From Pseudomonas citri (GTDB taxonomy: Bacteria > Pseudomonadota > Gammaproteobacteria > Pseudomonadales > Pseudomonadaceae): DNA of 64,000 bases. Each line of letters begins with the position of its first letter. Positions within the stretch are counted from its first letter, which is position 1. Where the stretch lies: assembly GCF_025336485.1 (NCBI RefSeq), contig NZ_JAODAB010000008.1, positions 165,040-229,039 of the forward strand, in the 5' to 3' direction. Below are positions 12,849-21,643 of this stretch, piece after piece. The notes beneath the pieces were generated by a model. It did no database searches. It was not told the origin of the DNA and saw only the letters and a list, made by a program, of their open reading frames with translations. The position numbers and the translations under genes are program-made.

Positions 12849-13646
12849 TTACGAGCAGAAATCCAGCGGCAGGCGACGTGGTACGAACTGGCCTTTGCCC
12901 AGTTGCTCGGCGTCGCGCAGGGTTCGCCAGGTGTAGTCCAGTGCGGTCTTGACCGCGCTGGCCAGTTGCTCGCCCTGGGCCAGTCGACCGGCCAATGCGC
13001 TGGCCAGGGTGCAGCCGGAACCGTGGTAGCTGCCGGGCAGGCGCTGGCAGGTGAACGTTTCCCGGCGACCGTCGCGGCTGTACAGCCGATTGTGGACTTC
13101 ATGCTCATCGCCATGGCCACCGGTGATCAGCAGGTGCTTGACGAAGGGCAGCAGTTTTTCAGCGCATTCGTCGGCGCTGCCCTCGGGCAACTCGGCGAGA
13201 ATGCGTGCCTCGGGCAGGTTGGGGGTGGCGATGATCGCCAGGGGCAGCAAGCGTTCGCGCATGGCGTAGCCGACTTCATCCTTGCCCAGGCGTCCACCAC
13301 CGCCCGCGCGCAGCACCGGGTCGCAGACCATGGGCAGGTGCGGGTGCGCCTGGAGCAGCTCGACCACCGTGTCGACCATTTCCAGCGAGCCGAGCATCCC
13401 CAGCTTGACTGCCGCGACCTGGGCGTCGTTCAACACCGCATTGGCTTGGGCCAGGACCCATTCCCGATCGAGTACGCGGAAATCGCTGACGTTGACCGTG
13501 TCTTGCACGGTCAAGGCGGTCACGGCCGGGGCAGCATGGCAGCCCTGGGCGAGCAGGGCTTCGATATCGGCCTGCAAACCGGCGCCGCCACTGGGATCGT
13601 GGCCGGAGAGGCAGAGAACAACGGGGCGAGAGCTGTAGGTATTCAT
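12849..13646 (-). CDS. thiD: Hydroxymethylpyrimidine/phosphomethylpyrimidine kinase ThiD, 265 aa
   Basis: Ribokinase-fold kinase that phosphorylates HMP twice in thiamine synthesis. Motifs are [17 protein letters not shown] at the N-terminus, [12 protein letters not shown] in the middle, and the catalytic segment [17 protein letters not shown] at the C-terminus. The start [10 protein letters not shown] at 13646 was chosen over a longer frame to 13667. It is divergent from ladS across a 315-base gap. Confidence 0.96.
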   Translation of the reverse strand: MNTYSSRPVVLCLSGHDPSGGAGLQADIEALLAQGCHAAPAVTALTVQDTVNVSDFRVLDREWVLAQANAVLNDAQVAAVKLGMLGSLEMVDTVVELLQAHPHLPMVCDPVLRAGGGGRLGKDEVGYAMRERLLPLAIIATPNLPEARILAELPEGSADECAEKLLPFVKHLLITGGHGDEHEVHNRLYSRDGRRETFTCQRLPGSYHGSGCTLASALAGRLAQGEQLASAVKTALDYTWRTLRDAEQLGKGQFVPRRLPLDFCS

Positions 13647-13961
13647 GGTGCGCGAGCTTACCACCAAACGCCTTTGATCGGCGCGTACCTCTGATGGGGG
13701 AAATTCATGCGATGACGGGATTCACTGGTGAGCTGGGTATCAGAGGAACGTAACCTGACCGAAGCAACAGCTCTAGCTCAATGGTTTGCTCTGAAATGCC
13801 CGTTCTAGAGCCTTTTGTAGGAAAAAATTCAATGGTGCAAATTGGCCATCAACGGCTATGCTAGGGATGGATCCAACCAATAACAGGTCATGCCGGTGTT
13901 ACGTCTACTCAGGGAATGGGGGGCTTCCTGATTCAACCGGACAAGCCGCGCTGGGGCTAAA
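13647..13961. other. Divergent intergenic region thiD / ladS
   Basis: This 315-base gap holds the promoters of both genes. A seven-base inverted repeat, GCTCTAG at 13770-13776 and CTAGAGC at 13805-13811, is followed by CTTTT and could be a weak hairpin. A TATGCT near 13857 resembles a -10 for ladS. I see no small gene and no THI-box. Confidence 0.4.
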
Positions 13962-16343
13962 ATGCGTTATTTGCTGATGTTGTTGATGTGTTTGTCGCCC
14001 TTGGCGGGCGCCCTCGAGTTCGATGAGTTCACCCAAAGCCTGCCCTTGGGCCATGCCTTGCAAGTGTTCGAAGATGCAAGCGGCACGGCCACCCTCGACG
14101 ACATCCTGGCCCTGTCGACGACCCCTGCCTTCAAGCCCCATGACAAAGCCACGCTGAACGCCGGTTACTCGCGATCGGTGTTCTGGCTGAAAATCGATTT
14201 GCATTACCGCCCCGGCAATCCGGATGCCCAGCGCACCTGGCTACTGGAGCTGGCGTATCCGCCGTTGGACCATCTCGACCTGTACCAGCCTGACGCCGCA
14301 GGCGCCTATCGCCTGGTTCGCCAGACCGGGGACGCGTTGCCGTTCGCCAGCCGCGAGATTCGCCAGAACAACTACCTGTTCAGCCTGGATTTCAAACCAG
14401 ACCAACGCCAGACCCTGTACCTGCGATTGCAGAGCCAGGGCTCTATCCAGGCGCCGCTGACGCTGTGGTCCAGCACCGCTTATCTGGAGCAACAGCCGTT
14501 GCGCCTGTATATGCTGGGGATCATCTATGGCGTGCTGCTGGGGATGCTGGTCTACAACTTGTTCATTTACCTGAGCGTGCGCGACACCAGCTACCTCTAT
14601 TACATCTTCTACATTGCCTCGTTCGGCCTGTATCAGTTATCGGTCAATGGCGCGGCGGTGGAGTATTTCTGGCCGGACAACCCTTGGTGGGCCAACGCCG
14701 CGACGCCGTTCTTCATCGGCTGCGCGGGCCTGTTCGGCAGCCAGTTTGCCTGCCGCTTCCTGCAAACCGCCCAGCACAGCCGTTGGCTCGACCGCCTGCT
14801 GCTGGCCTTGATCGCCTACAGCGCGACGGTGGTGGGTCTGTCGCTGATGACCAGCTATGCCTTGGCGTTGCGCCTGGCGACGGTGTTGGCACTGGTCTTC
14901 TCGGTGGTGATTTTTGCCGCGGGGCTGTTGGCCTGGTGGCGCGGCTTGCGGGTGGCGCGTTATTTCATCATTGCCTGGTCGGCGTTCTTGCTGGGGGGCG
15001 TCGTCAATACGCTGATGGTGCTCGGTTATCTGCCGAACGTGTTCTTGACCATGTACGCCAGCCAGATTGGCTCGGCCCTCGAGGTCGCGTTGTTGTCCTT
15101 GGCCCTGGCCGACCGCATCAATGCCATGCGCGAACAGCAGGCCCAGACCCTGTTCGACGCCGGGCAGAAGCTGGAAATGCTCAACCAGCAGCTGGCCCAC
15201 GGCAACAAGCTCAAGGATGAATTTCTCGCCACCCTGACCCACGAGTTGCGTACGCCGATGAATGGCGTGATCGGCTCGCTGGAACTGATGGAAACCGTCG
15301 AGCTGGACGAGGAACTGACCCAGTATCAGCGGACCGCTGCCGGTTCGGCACGGGACATGATGCGCATGGTCAATGGCATCCTTACCCTCACCGAGTTGCA
15401 GGCCGGCAAGCTCAAGGTCTACCAGGCGCCCTTCAGCCTGCGCGGGGTGATCGATGGGTTGCAGGTGCAGTTTGCCGCCAATGCGGCGGCCAAGGGGCTG
15501 GATTTCAAGGTGGACATCGCCCCAGGCCTGGCGGATCGGTTGCTTGGAGACAGTGGCAAACTGGCCCAATGCCTGGAGTGCCTTCTGGATAACGCCATTA
15601 AGTTCACCCGGGTCGGCGGCCTCGCGTTGCGAGTCAGTGGCAGGCCGACGGAGCTCGATCGGTTGGCCTTGTCGTTCGCGGTGATCGACACCGGCATCGG
15701 TTTCACGGATCTGGGGGAGGCGACCTTGTATCAGCACTTCTTCCAGCTCGACGGTTCGATGACCCGCGAATACGGTGGTCTCGGTGTGGGCCTGGCGATC
15801 TGTCGGCAACTGGTGGAACTGCTGGGCGGGCGCCTGACCCATACCTCCGAGCCCGGCCGTGGCAGCCGTTTTCAGCTGGATGTCGAATTTGATGTTGCGC
15901 TGTCGGCGCAAGCGCCTTCGGCGTTTTCCTGCAACCCGCGCCCGGGCTCGCGGCAGCCCGAGGATTGCACGGTGCTGTTGGCCGATGGCGATGCGATCGA
16001 TCAGCTGGTGATGCGCGGTATGTTGCTCAAGCTGGGTTACCGGGTGCGCACCGCCGACAGTGGCCGCGCAGCACTGGATTTGTTGCAGGACGAGCGCTTT
16101 GACGTAGTGCTGCTCGATTGCCAGGTATCGCTGGACGGCGTCTCGGTCTGCTGTCAGATCCACGCGCTGTCCGGCTATGAAAAGTTGCCGGTCGTGGTGT
16201 TCGGTCCGAACCTGGCGCATCAGCATGGTCCGTCGGGTGCGTTGATCGAATACTTGGGCAAGCCGGTCAAGTTCGAGGCGTTGCAGGCGATTCTGCAACG
16301 GCGGGTGCTGTGTCCCAGGCAGGGTGAAAGCGCCGGTATTTAG
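13962..16343 (+). CDS. ladS: Hybrid sensor histidine kinase LadS (7TMR-DISM), 793 aa
   Basis: Inner-membrane sensor of the Gac/Rsm network. In P. aeruginosa LadS passes phosphate to GacS to favour biofilm and repress acute virulence. Order of parts: signal peptide (residues ~1-18), periplasmic 7TMR-DISMED2 domain (~25-165), seven membrane helices (~180-390), histidine kinase with His427 in LATLTHELRTPMNG, N box (CLLDNAIKFT), G boxes (DTGIGF, GGLGVGLAI), and a receiver domain with phospho-acceptor Asp719 in VVLLDCQVS. No Hpt domain follows, as expected for LadS. It stands alone, 74 bases ahead of the acyl-CoA dehydrogenase. Confidence 0.94.
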   Translation: MRYLLMLLMCLSPLAGALEFDEFTQSLPLGHALQVFEDASGTATLDDILALSTTPAFKPHDKATLNAGYSRSVFWLKIDLHYRPGNPDAQRTWLLELAYPPLDHLDLYQPDAAGAYRLVRQTGDALPFASREIRQNNYLFSLDFKPDQRQTLYLRLQSQGSIQAPLTLWSSTAYLEQQPLRLYMLGIIYGVLLGMLVYNLFIYLSVRDTSYLYYIFYIASFGLYQLSVNGAAVEYFWPDNPWWANAATPFFIGCAGLFGSQFACRFLQTAQHSRWLDRLLLALIAYSATVVGLSLMTSYALALRLATVLALVFSVVIFAAGLLAWWRGLRVARYFIIAWSAFLLGGVVNTLMVLGYLPNVFLTMYASQIGSALEVALLSLALADRINAMREQQAQTLFDAGQKLEMLNQQLAHGNKLKDEFLATLTHELRTPMNGVIGSLELMETVELDEELTQYQRTAAGSARDMMRMVNGILTLTELQAGKLKVYQAPFSLRGVIDGLQVQFAANAAAKGLDFKVDIAPGLADRLLGDSGKLAQCLECLLDNAIKFTRVGGLALRVSGRPTELDRLALSFAVIDTGIGFTDLGEATLYQHFFQLDGSMTREYGGLGVGLAICRQLVELLGGRLTHTSEPGRGSRFQLDVEFDVALSAQAPSAFSCNPRPGSRQPEDCTVLLADGDAIDQLVMRGMLLKLGYRVRTADSGRAALDLLQDERFDVVLLDCQVSLDGVSVCCQIHALSGYEKLPVVVFGPNLAHQHGPSGALIEYLGKPVKFEALQAILQRRVLCPRQGESAGI

Positions 16344-16417
16344 GCGGGTATGACACTTTGTTCGGCCTGGAGGCGGTGCTTAACTGAATCTCTGCTGGCC
16401 GACCGAGGAGCCCCGTC

Positions 16418-18067
16418 ATGAACCTGCACCAGTTCGCCGAAACCCACGACGTCACCAACCAGCCGCCGTCCCTGGATGGCGTCAACCTGTACCGCATCGA
16501 CCTGCCGCTGCAGCAGTGGTCGCAGCGTTTCGGGGCGGGCTGGGCCCTGGCGCGGATCGATGCATACGGTGCGCTGGCCGGTGGGCCGCTGATGGAAGCG
16601 GGGTTCCTGGCGAACCGGAACAAGCCGGTATTTTCCAGCCACGACCGCTACGGCCATCGCATTGACCTGGTGGAATTCCATCCAGCCTATCATCAGTTGA
16701 TGCGCACGGCCGTCGAGCATGGCTTGCCCAGCCTGCCCTGGGCGCATCCGCAACCCGGTGCCCATGTCGCCCGGGCCTCGATGACGTACCTGCACAGCCA
16801 GGCCGAAGCCGGCAGCGGCTGTCCGCTGACCATGACGTTCGCCAGCGTACCGGCGTTGCGCTTGCAGCCAGACCTGGCCGAGCGCTGGTTGCCGAAAGTG
16901 CTCGCCACCGAGTACGACCCGCGCAATGTCGGCATGGCCCACAAGGCCGGTGTCACCCTGGGCATGGCGATGACCGAAAAACAGGGCGGCACCGATGTGC
17001 GGGCCAACACCACCAAGGCTTACCCGGTGGGCGCCAGCGGCCCGGGCCAGGCCTATGAACTGGTGGGACACAAGTGGTTCTGCTCGGCGCCGATGTGCGA
17101 CGCCTTCCTCACCCTGGCCCAGACCGACAAGGGCCTGAGCTGTTTCCTGCTGCCGCGCCATCGTCCGGACGACACCCGCAATCAGTTCTACATCCAGCGC
17201 TTGAAGGACAAGTTGGGTAACTGGTCCAACGCCTCCAGCGAAGTCGAGTTCCGCGGCGCCCTGGCCTGGATGATCGGTGAAGAAGGCCGAGGCGTGCCGA
17301 CGATCATCGAGATGGTCGCCATGACCCGTTTCGATTGCATGGTCGGTTCCAGCGCCCTGATGCGCCAGGCACTGACCCAGGCCAGCCATCACTGTGCGCA
17401 CCGAATGGTCAGCGGCAAATTGTTGAACCAACAACCGCTGATGCAAAACGTGCTGGCCGACCTGGCCCTGGAAAGCGAGGCCGCCCTGGCCCTGAGCCTG
17501 CGCATGGGCCGGGCGCTGGATCACTTGAGCGATGAGCACGAGGCCCGGTTCGCCCGCCTGGTGACGGCGGTGGGCAAATACTGGATCTGCAAGCGCGCCC
17601 CCGGGATGATCAACGAAGCCGCCGAATGCATGGGGGGCGCCGGCTACGTCGAAGACAGCATCCTGCCACGGCTGTACCGCGAGGCGCCGGTCAACTCGAC
17701 ATGGGAGGGTTCCGGCAACGTGCAATGTCTCGACGTGTTGCGGGCCCTGTCCAAGGAGGCGGGGGTGCTCGAAGTGCTGTTCAGCGAGCTGGGCGACGGT
17801 CACGGCGACAAACGCCTGGCGGGTCACATCAATCAATTGCACGCCGCGCTCAAGGACACCGCCGACATCCAGTACCGCGCCCGGCAACTGACCGAAGACA
17901 TCGCCGTCGGCCTGCAAGCCAGGCTGCTGCTCGAAGCGGGGAACAGCGACGTCAGCGATGGGTTCATCGCCAGCCGCCTGGGCGCCGCAGGCCGTGCATA
18001 CGGCACCTTGCCCCGTGGCTTGAATGTCGAAGCCATCGTGGCCCGCTCGACCCCACGAGGGTTTTGA
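16418..18067 (+). CDS. AidB-like acyl-CoA dehydrogenase, 549 aa
   Basis: Flavin-dependent acyl-CoA dehydrogenase superfamily protein of the long AidB type (about 550 residues; normal enzymes are about 380). Visible segments include GMAMTEKQGGTDVRANTTKA and ELVGHKWFCSAP for FAD/substrate binding, EGRGVPTIIEMVAMTR, and ECMGGAGYVEDSILPRLYRE with ENSTWEGSGN-like NSTWEGSGNVQ near the flavin. The substrate is unknown; E. coli AidB belongs to the alkylation response, and automatic labels of isovaleryl-CoA dehydrogenase are not supported. A GAGGAG site precedes the ATG. PAO1 has a homologue next to ladS. Confidence 0.9.
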   Translation: MNLHQFAETHDVTNQPPSLDGVNLYRIDLPLQQWSQRFGAGWALARIDAYGALAGGPLMEAGFLANRNKPVFSSHDRYGHRIDLVEFHPAYHQLMRTAVEHGLPSLPWAHPQPGAHVARASMTYLHSQAEAGSGCPLTMTFASVPALRLQPDLAERWLPKVLATEYDPRNVGMAHKAGVTLGMAMTEKQGGTDVRANTTKAYPVGASGPGQAYELVGHKWFCSAPMCDAFLTLAQTDKGLSCFLLPRHRPDDTRNQFYIQRLKDKLGNWSNASSEVEFRGALAWMIGEEGRGVPTIIEMVAMTRFDCMVGSSALMRQALTQASHHCAHRMVSGKLLNQQPLMQNVLADLALESEAALALSLRMGRALDHLSDEHEARFARLVTAVGKYWICKRAPGMINEAAECMGGAGYVEDSILPRLYREAPVNSTWEGSGNVQCLDVLRALSKEAGVLEVLFSELGDGHGDKRLAGHINQLHAALKDTADIQYRARQLTEDIAVGLQARLLLEAGNSDVSDGFIASRLGAAGRAYGTLPRGLNVEAIVARSTPRGF

Positions 18068-18086
18068 GAAGTTGGCGTCTGGCACC

Positions 18087-18128
18087 GGCCTTCTGAGGGA
18101 GCGAGCCCGCTCGCTCCCTCAGAAGGCC
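18087..18128. terminator. Perfect 42-base palindrome after the acyl-CoA dehydrogenase
   Basis: Exact inverted repeat with 20-base arms (18087-18106 and 18109-18128) around a CC loop, starting 19 bases after the stop codon. The stem reads GGCCTTCTGAGGGAGCGAGC. There is no U-run, so it may be a REP-like element or a stabilising or terminating hairpin rather than a classic intrinsic terminator. Confidence 0.75.
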
Positions 18129-18219
18129 CTGTCAGGGTTTGGTCAATACGCCACTGTTCCCGTCGGACGACGATACAGGCAAGATGAAGGCCTGCAAGCC
18201 AGAACACAGGAAGCTGATC

Positions 18220-19683
18220 GTGACCGAAGCGTTTATTGTCGTTCAAACCGCCGAACAAGCCGTGGATCGGCTGGCGGCCCTGCATGAGCGTGCGACCACT
18301 GCGCTGAACCAGGCGCTCATGCGTTATCTCAAGGACCGCATCGAGCCGGACGCCGAGCAACGTGCATTGTTTCGCTACCCCGCCCTGCGCCTGACCTATC
18401 ACTGCCATGGCGAAGTTCCGCAGACCACCCGTGCCTACGCCAAGGTCCAGTTGCCGGGCACCTACAGCGTCACCGTGACCCATCCTGCCGCGTTCCGTAA
18501 GTACTTGCTGGAACAACTGACCCCGCTGATGCACGACTTTACCGTCACCGTGGAAGTGGGCGTCAGCGAGCAGAACATCCCGTATCCGTACGTGGTGGAG
18601 CAAGGTGATGAACTGGCCGGTTCCGGCGTGACCGCTGCGGTGTTGGCGCGGGTGTTCCCCAGCACCGACCTGTCGGCCGCCACCGATGGCATCGCCGATG
18701 GTCTCTACGACTGGGAAAACACCGACCCGCTGCCCCTGGCGCTGTTCGACGCCGCCCGGGTGGATTTCTCCCTGCGCCGGCTGGTGCACTACACCGGCAG
18801 CGATTGGCGCCATGTGCAACCGTGGATCCTGCTGACCAACTATCACCGCTATGTGGACCAGTTCATCGTCCATGGCCTGGAGCAGTTGCGCAGTGATCCG
18901 CGTTTCGTGCGCATGGTCTTGCCGGGCAACGTGATCATCGACAAGAGCATGAGCCACGACGAAGCGTCGGCCATTGCCGCGGGCGTGGTCTGGCACCGCT
19001 ATCAGATGCCGGCCTATCACCTGCAGGCCAGCGATGGCCATGGCGTGACCCTGGTGAACATCGGCGTCGGCCCGTCCAACGCCAAGAACATCACCGACCA
19101 CCTGGCGGTGCTGCGCCCGCACTGCTGGCTGATGATCGGACACTGCGGCGGGCTGCGGCAGTCACAGACCATCGGCGACTACGTGCTGGCCCACGCCTAC
19201 ATGCGCCGCGATGGCATTCTCGACCGCGTGGTGCCGCCGAACATTCCGATCCCGGCTCTGGCCGAAGTGCAGTTGGCGCTCCAGCAGGCCGCCGCGAACG
19301 TCACCGGCGAAAAGGGCGAGGAGTTGAAGAAACGCCTGCGCACCGGCACCGTGCTGACCTACGACGACCGTAACTGGGAATTGCGCTGGGCCCAGGAGCG
19401 CCCGTTGATCAACCTGTCCCGCGCCGTGGCGGTGGACATGGAAAGCGGCACCATCGCTGCCCAGGGTTATCGCCTGCGAGTGCCGTATGGCACGTTGCTC
19501 TGTGTGTCGGACAAGCCGCTGCACAGTGAAATCAAGCTGCCGGGTTCGGCGAACGCGTTCTATGAGCGGGCGGTCAACCAACACCTGAAGATCGGTATCG
19601 CGGCGTTGGACCTGTTGCGCACCGAGCTCAACTCCCTGCACTCACGCAAGTTGCGCAGTTTCGACGAACCACCGTTCCGCTGA
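18220..19683 (+). CDS. amn: AMP nucleosidase Amn, 487 aa, GTG start
   Basis: Hydrolyses AMP to adenine and ribose-5-phosphate, controlling adenylate pools. The N-terminal AMP-nucleosidase domain is followed by a phosphorylase-fold catalytic domain with GVGPSNAKNITDHLAVLRPH, MIGHCGGLRQSQTIGDYVLA and AVDMESGTIAAQGYR. I chose GTG at 18220 because an AGGAAG site lies seven bases upstream and the length fits E. coli Amn (484). An in-frame ATG at 18184 and a further one at 18139 are alternatives with poorer ribosome-binding sites. Confidence 0.94.
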   Translation: MTEAFIVVQTAEQAVDRLAALHERATTALNQALMRYLKDRIEPDAEQRALFRYPALRLTYHCHGEVPQTTRAYAKVQLPGTYSVTVTHPAAFRKYLLEQLTPLMHDFTVTVEVGVSEQNIPYPYVVEQGDELAGSGVTAAVLARVFPSTDLSAATDGIADGLYDWENTDPLPLALFDAARVDFSLRRLVHYTGSDWRHVQPWILLTNYHRYVDQFIVHGLEQLRSDPRFVRMVLPGNVIIDKSMSHDEASAIAAGVVWHRYQMPAYHLQASDGHGVTLVNIGVGPSNAKNITDHLAVLRPHCWLMIGHCGGLRQSQTIGDYVLAHAYMRRDGILDRVVPPNIPIPALAEVQLALQQAAANVTGEKGEELKKRLRTGTVLTYDDRNWELRWAQERPLINLSRAVAVDMESGTIAAQGYRLRVPYGTLLCVSDKPLHSEIKLPGSANAFYERAVNQHLKIGIAALDLLRTELNSLHSRKLRSFDEPPFR

Positions 19684-19700
19684 TCGGAGGGTGGTTATTT

Positions 19701-19737
19701 AACGGTCGGGCCACTAGCATGGTCGGCCCTGACCGTT
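19701..19737. terminator. Hairpin between amn and the pseudouridine synthase gene
   Basis: AACGGTCGGGCC and GGCCCTGACCGTT pair with a single bulged base around a 12-base loop. It starts 18 bases after the amn stop codon and 17 bases before the next gene. No U-run follows, so it may be a weak terminator or a leader hairpin. Confidence 0.5.
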
Positions 19738-19753
19738 AGATGTTGTATTCGCC

Positions 19754-20389
19754 ATGTCCCGTCCCCCGCGTCCCGCTTCCCGCCGTCCCGGTGCGAAGCC
19801 GCACGTCCCTGGTCCGCGCCGTGTGGCCAAGGCGCCGCCGGCCGAGCCCAGGCTCATCCTGTTCAATAAACCCTTCGATGTGCTGACGCAGTTCAGCGAC
19901 GGCGAAGGGCGGGCGACGCTCAAGGATTTCATCGACGTGCCCGGCATCTACCCGGCCGGACGGCTGGATCGTGACAGCGAAGGGCTGCTGTTGCTGACCA
20001 ACGATGGGCAATTGCAGGCGCGCATCGCCGATCCCAGGCACAAGTTGGCCAAGACCTACTGGGTGCAGGTGGAGGGGGAGCCGAGCGCCGAACAATTGCA
20101 GCGTTTGCGAGAGGGCGTGGAGTTGAACGACGGCATGACCTTGCCGGCCGAGGCGCGCGAACTGGAGGAACCGCAATTGTGGCCGCGCAATCCGCCGGTG
20201 CGTTTTCGCAAGAGCGTGCCCACGAGCTGGCTGGAACTGGTGATACGCGAAGGGCGCAACCGCCAGGTGCGGCGCATGACCGCCGCCGTGGGCCTGCCGA
20301 CACTGCGTCTGGTACGGGTCAGGATCGGCGATTGGACGATCGATGGGCTCGATCAGGGCCAGTGGAAAGAAGTGCCGGCGCGCTTATAA
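19754..20389 (+). CDS. rluE: RluE-type 23S rRNA pseudouridine synthase, 211 aa
   Basis: RsuA/RluB/E/F-family pseudouridine synthase. After a basic, proline-rich N-terminal tail (residues 1-30) comes [16 protein letters not shown], then the catalytic Asp72 in [20 protein letters not shown], and the C-terminal [22 protein letters not shown]. It lacks an S4 domain, as RluE does. The E. coli enzyme makes pseudouridine 2457 in 23S rRNA; the site here is inferred from the family. Its stop overlaps the convergent DUF2788 gene by six bases. Confidence 0.9.
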   Translation: MSRPPRPASRRPGAKPHVPGPRRVAKAPPAEPRLILFNKPFDVLTQFSDGEGRATLKDFIDVPGIYPAGRLDRDSEGLLLLTNDGQLQARIADPRHKLAKTYWVQVEGEPSAEQLQRLREGVELNDGMTLPAEARELEEPQLWPRNPPVRFRKSVPTSWLELVIREGRNRQVRRMTAAVGLPTLRLVRVRIGDWTIDGLDQGQWKEVPARL

Positions 20390-20593
20390 CGTCCCGGATT
20401 CGATCAGGCCGATCACCACGCTCTTGATCACGAACGCGGCCACGCCGAGGCCCAGCACGAAAAACAGGATGAACGAGCCGAAACGCCCGGCCTTGGATTT
20501 CTTCGCCAGGTCCCAGACGATAAAACCCATGAAAATGATCAGGATGCTGACCAGGCCGGTCATCATCCACTCTTCGAAAACAGCAGGATCCAT
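20384..20593 (-). CDS. DUF2788 family small membrane protein, 69 aa
   Basis: Short protein of unknown function with two predicted membrane helices ([16 protein letters not shown] and [20 protein letters not shown]) joined by a basic loop (KKSKAGRFG). The start [10 protein letters not shown] at 20593 follows a GGAG site. DUF2788 proteins are common beside this pseudouridine synthase in Pseudomonas (PA3966 in PAO1). The convergent overlap with the synthase is short but real. Confidence 0.85.
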   Translation of the reverse strand: MDPAVFEEWMMTGLVSILIIFMGFIVWDLAKKSKAGRFGSFILFFVLGLGVAAFVIKSVVIGLIESGTL

Positions 20594-20709
20594 CAGGACA
20601 CTCCGGCGTGGGCGGGGTTGCAAAGGCGGGGCGAGTATACGGCATGGCGCGCGGGGGAGGGATTGGCCTGCGGCGGTGTGTCGCAGCTATTCATCGCCTG
20701 GACTGACGC

Positions 20710-20743
20710 GTTGTGGCGAGGGAGCAAGCTCCATCGCCACAAC
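20710..20743. repeat. GTTGTGGCGA-type palindrome downstream of an Lrp-family gene
   Basis: Arms 20710-20725 and 20728-20743 pair with one mismatch around AA. It is a diverged relative of the element at 4117 and lies five bases after the stop codon of the Lrp-family gene, where it may serve as its terminator. Confidence 0.7.
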
Positions 20744-20748
20744 AGCGG

Positions 20749-21228
20749 TCAGTTGCGCAGATGCGTCAACGGCAGTTCGGTGCTGCTGAGTACCTGATTC
20801 AACACAAAGCTGGACCGCACGCTGGTGACGCCGTCGATCCGGGTCAGGTGCCCCAGCAGCAGTTTCTGGTAATGGTCCATGTCGGGCACCACGACCTTGA
20901 GCTGGTAGTCGGCGTCCATGCCGGTCACCAGGCTGCATTCCAGCACTTGCGGCAGGTTGCGGATGGCGGCTTCGAAATTCTCGAAGCGCTCGGGGGTGTG
21001 GCGGTCCATGCCGATCAGCACATAGGCCGTCAGGCTCAGGCCGAGCATTTTGCGGTCGAGCAGGGCGACCTGGCGGGTGATGTAGCCGTCATCCTCCAGT
21101 TGCTTGACCCGTCGCGAACAGGGGGAGGGTGACAGGCCAATGCGCTCGGCCAGTTCCTGGTTGGAGATGCGCGCGTCGCGCTGCAATTCCGCCAGAATGC
21201 TCAGGTCGTAACGGTCGAGTTTGCTCAT
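20749..21228 (-). CDS. Lrp/AsnC-family transcriptional regulator, 159 aa
   Basis: N-terminal helix-turn-helix (LDRYDLSILAELQRDARISN, then LAERIGLSPSPCSRRVKQLE) and a C-terminal RAM/ligand-binding domain (LSLTAYVLIGMDRHTPERFE to the end). The domain order and length are standard for the family. It corresponds to PA3965 by context. The effector is unknown. An inverted repeat just upstream at 21247-21266 is a plausible autoregulatory site. It faces a candidate transcript on the plus strand. Confidence 0.92.
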   Translation of the reverse strand: MSKLDRYDLSILAELQRDARISNQELAERIGLSPSPCSRRVKQLEDDGYITRQVALLDRKMLGLSLTAYVLIGMDRHTPERFENFEAAIRNLPQVLECSLVTGMDADYQLKVVVPDMDHYQKLLLGHLTRIDGVTSVRSSFVLNQVLSSTELPLTHLRN

Positions 21229-21246
21229 TGAACGGGCCTTTATCTT

Positions 21247-21266
21247 GATAATTGCGACGGATTATC
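21247..21266. promoter_or_regulatory. Candidate Lrp-family operator, GATAAT-N8-ATTATC
   Basis: Perfect six-base inverted repeat, GATAAT at 21247-21252 and ATTATC at 21261-21266, 19 bases upstream of the regulator start codon. Spacing and AT-rich half-sites suit an Lrp/AsnC dimer. A TTGATA overlapping the left half could also be a -35 for rightward transcription. Confidence 0.45.
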
Positions 21267-21341
21267 TATCCGGGGTTAAAAATTGCGCAAGTGGTGTTTA
21301 TTCAAGCAATCTTCGCAATCATCTGTCGCTGCTCCAGGCCT

Positions 21342-21476
21342 ATGCTTACCACCAAGATCACTGCTCGGACAAACAGTCCAGTGCAGCCCGCCCAATCCGG
21401 CCGGCTGCGGCCGCAGTACCCACCGGTACTGGCAGGCCCCCGAGCTGCACACCGTCCAGAAGACCGTGTGAGGTGA
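21342..21476 (+). CDS. Possible small protein (44 aa) inside a terminated transcript
   Basis: Open frame beginning MLTTKITARTNSPVQPAQ, rich in Arg and Pro, with no recognised domain and only a weak ribosome-binding site. It is the only frame that fits wholly between the upstream promoter-like region and the strong terminator at 21515. The whole 414-base gap 21229-21643 otherwise has no gene, so the alternative is a non-coding small RNA of about 200-250 bases. Coding status is uncertain. Confidence 0.35.
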   Translation: MLTTKITARTNSPVQPAQSGRLRPQYPPVLAGPRAAHRPEDRVR

Positions 21477-21514
21477 GCCGGCGTCAAAAGCGTCGAGCAC
21501 GGACTAGATTTTTC

Positions 21515-21543
21515 AAAGGGAGGCCGACGGGTCTCCCTTTTTT
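21515..21543 (+). terminator. Intrinsic terminator in the gap before the DUF6515-like gene
   Basis: AAAGGGAG (21515-21522) pairs with CTCCCTTT (21533-21540) around a 10-base loop and runs into TTTTTT. It is a textbook rho-independent terminator on the plus strand. Since the gene to its left is on the minus strand, it must end a separate rightward transcript. Confidence 0.85.
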
Positions 21544-21643
21544 AATGCCTGCGAAATAAACCCCGTGGCTGATAATCTGTTGCCGAACCGGCCTGGGCTT
21601 TTCCAGTCTTACGATCAGGCCCCGAACTGTTGTGAGGAATTTC

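Noticed and set aside
12817..13961. Thiamine riboswitch upstream of thiD/thiE
   Set aside because: No THI-box-like conserved helices are visible in the 32-base thiD-thiE gap or the thiD leader.
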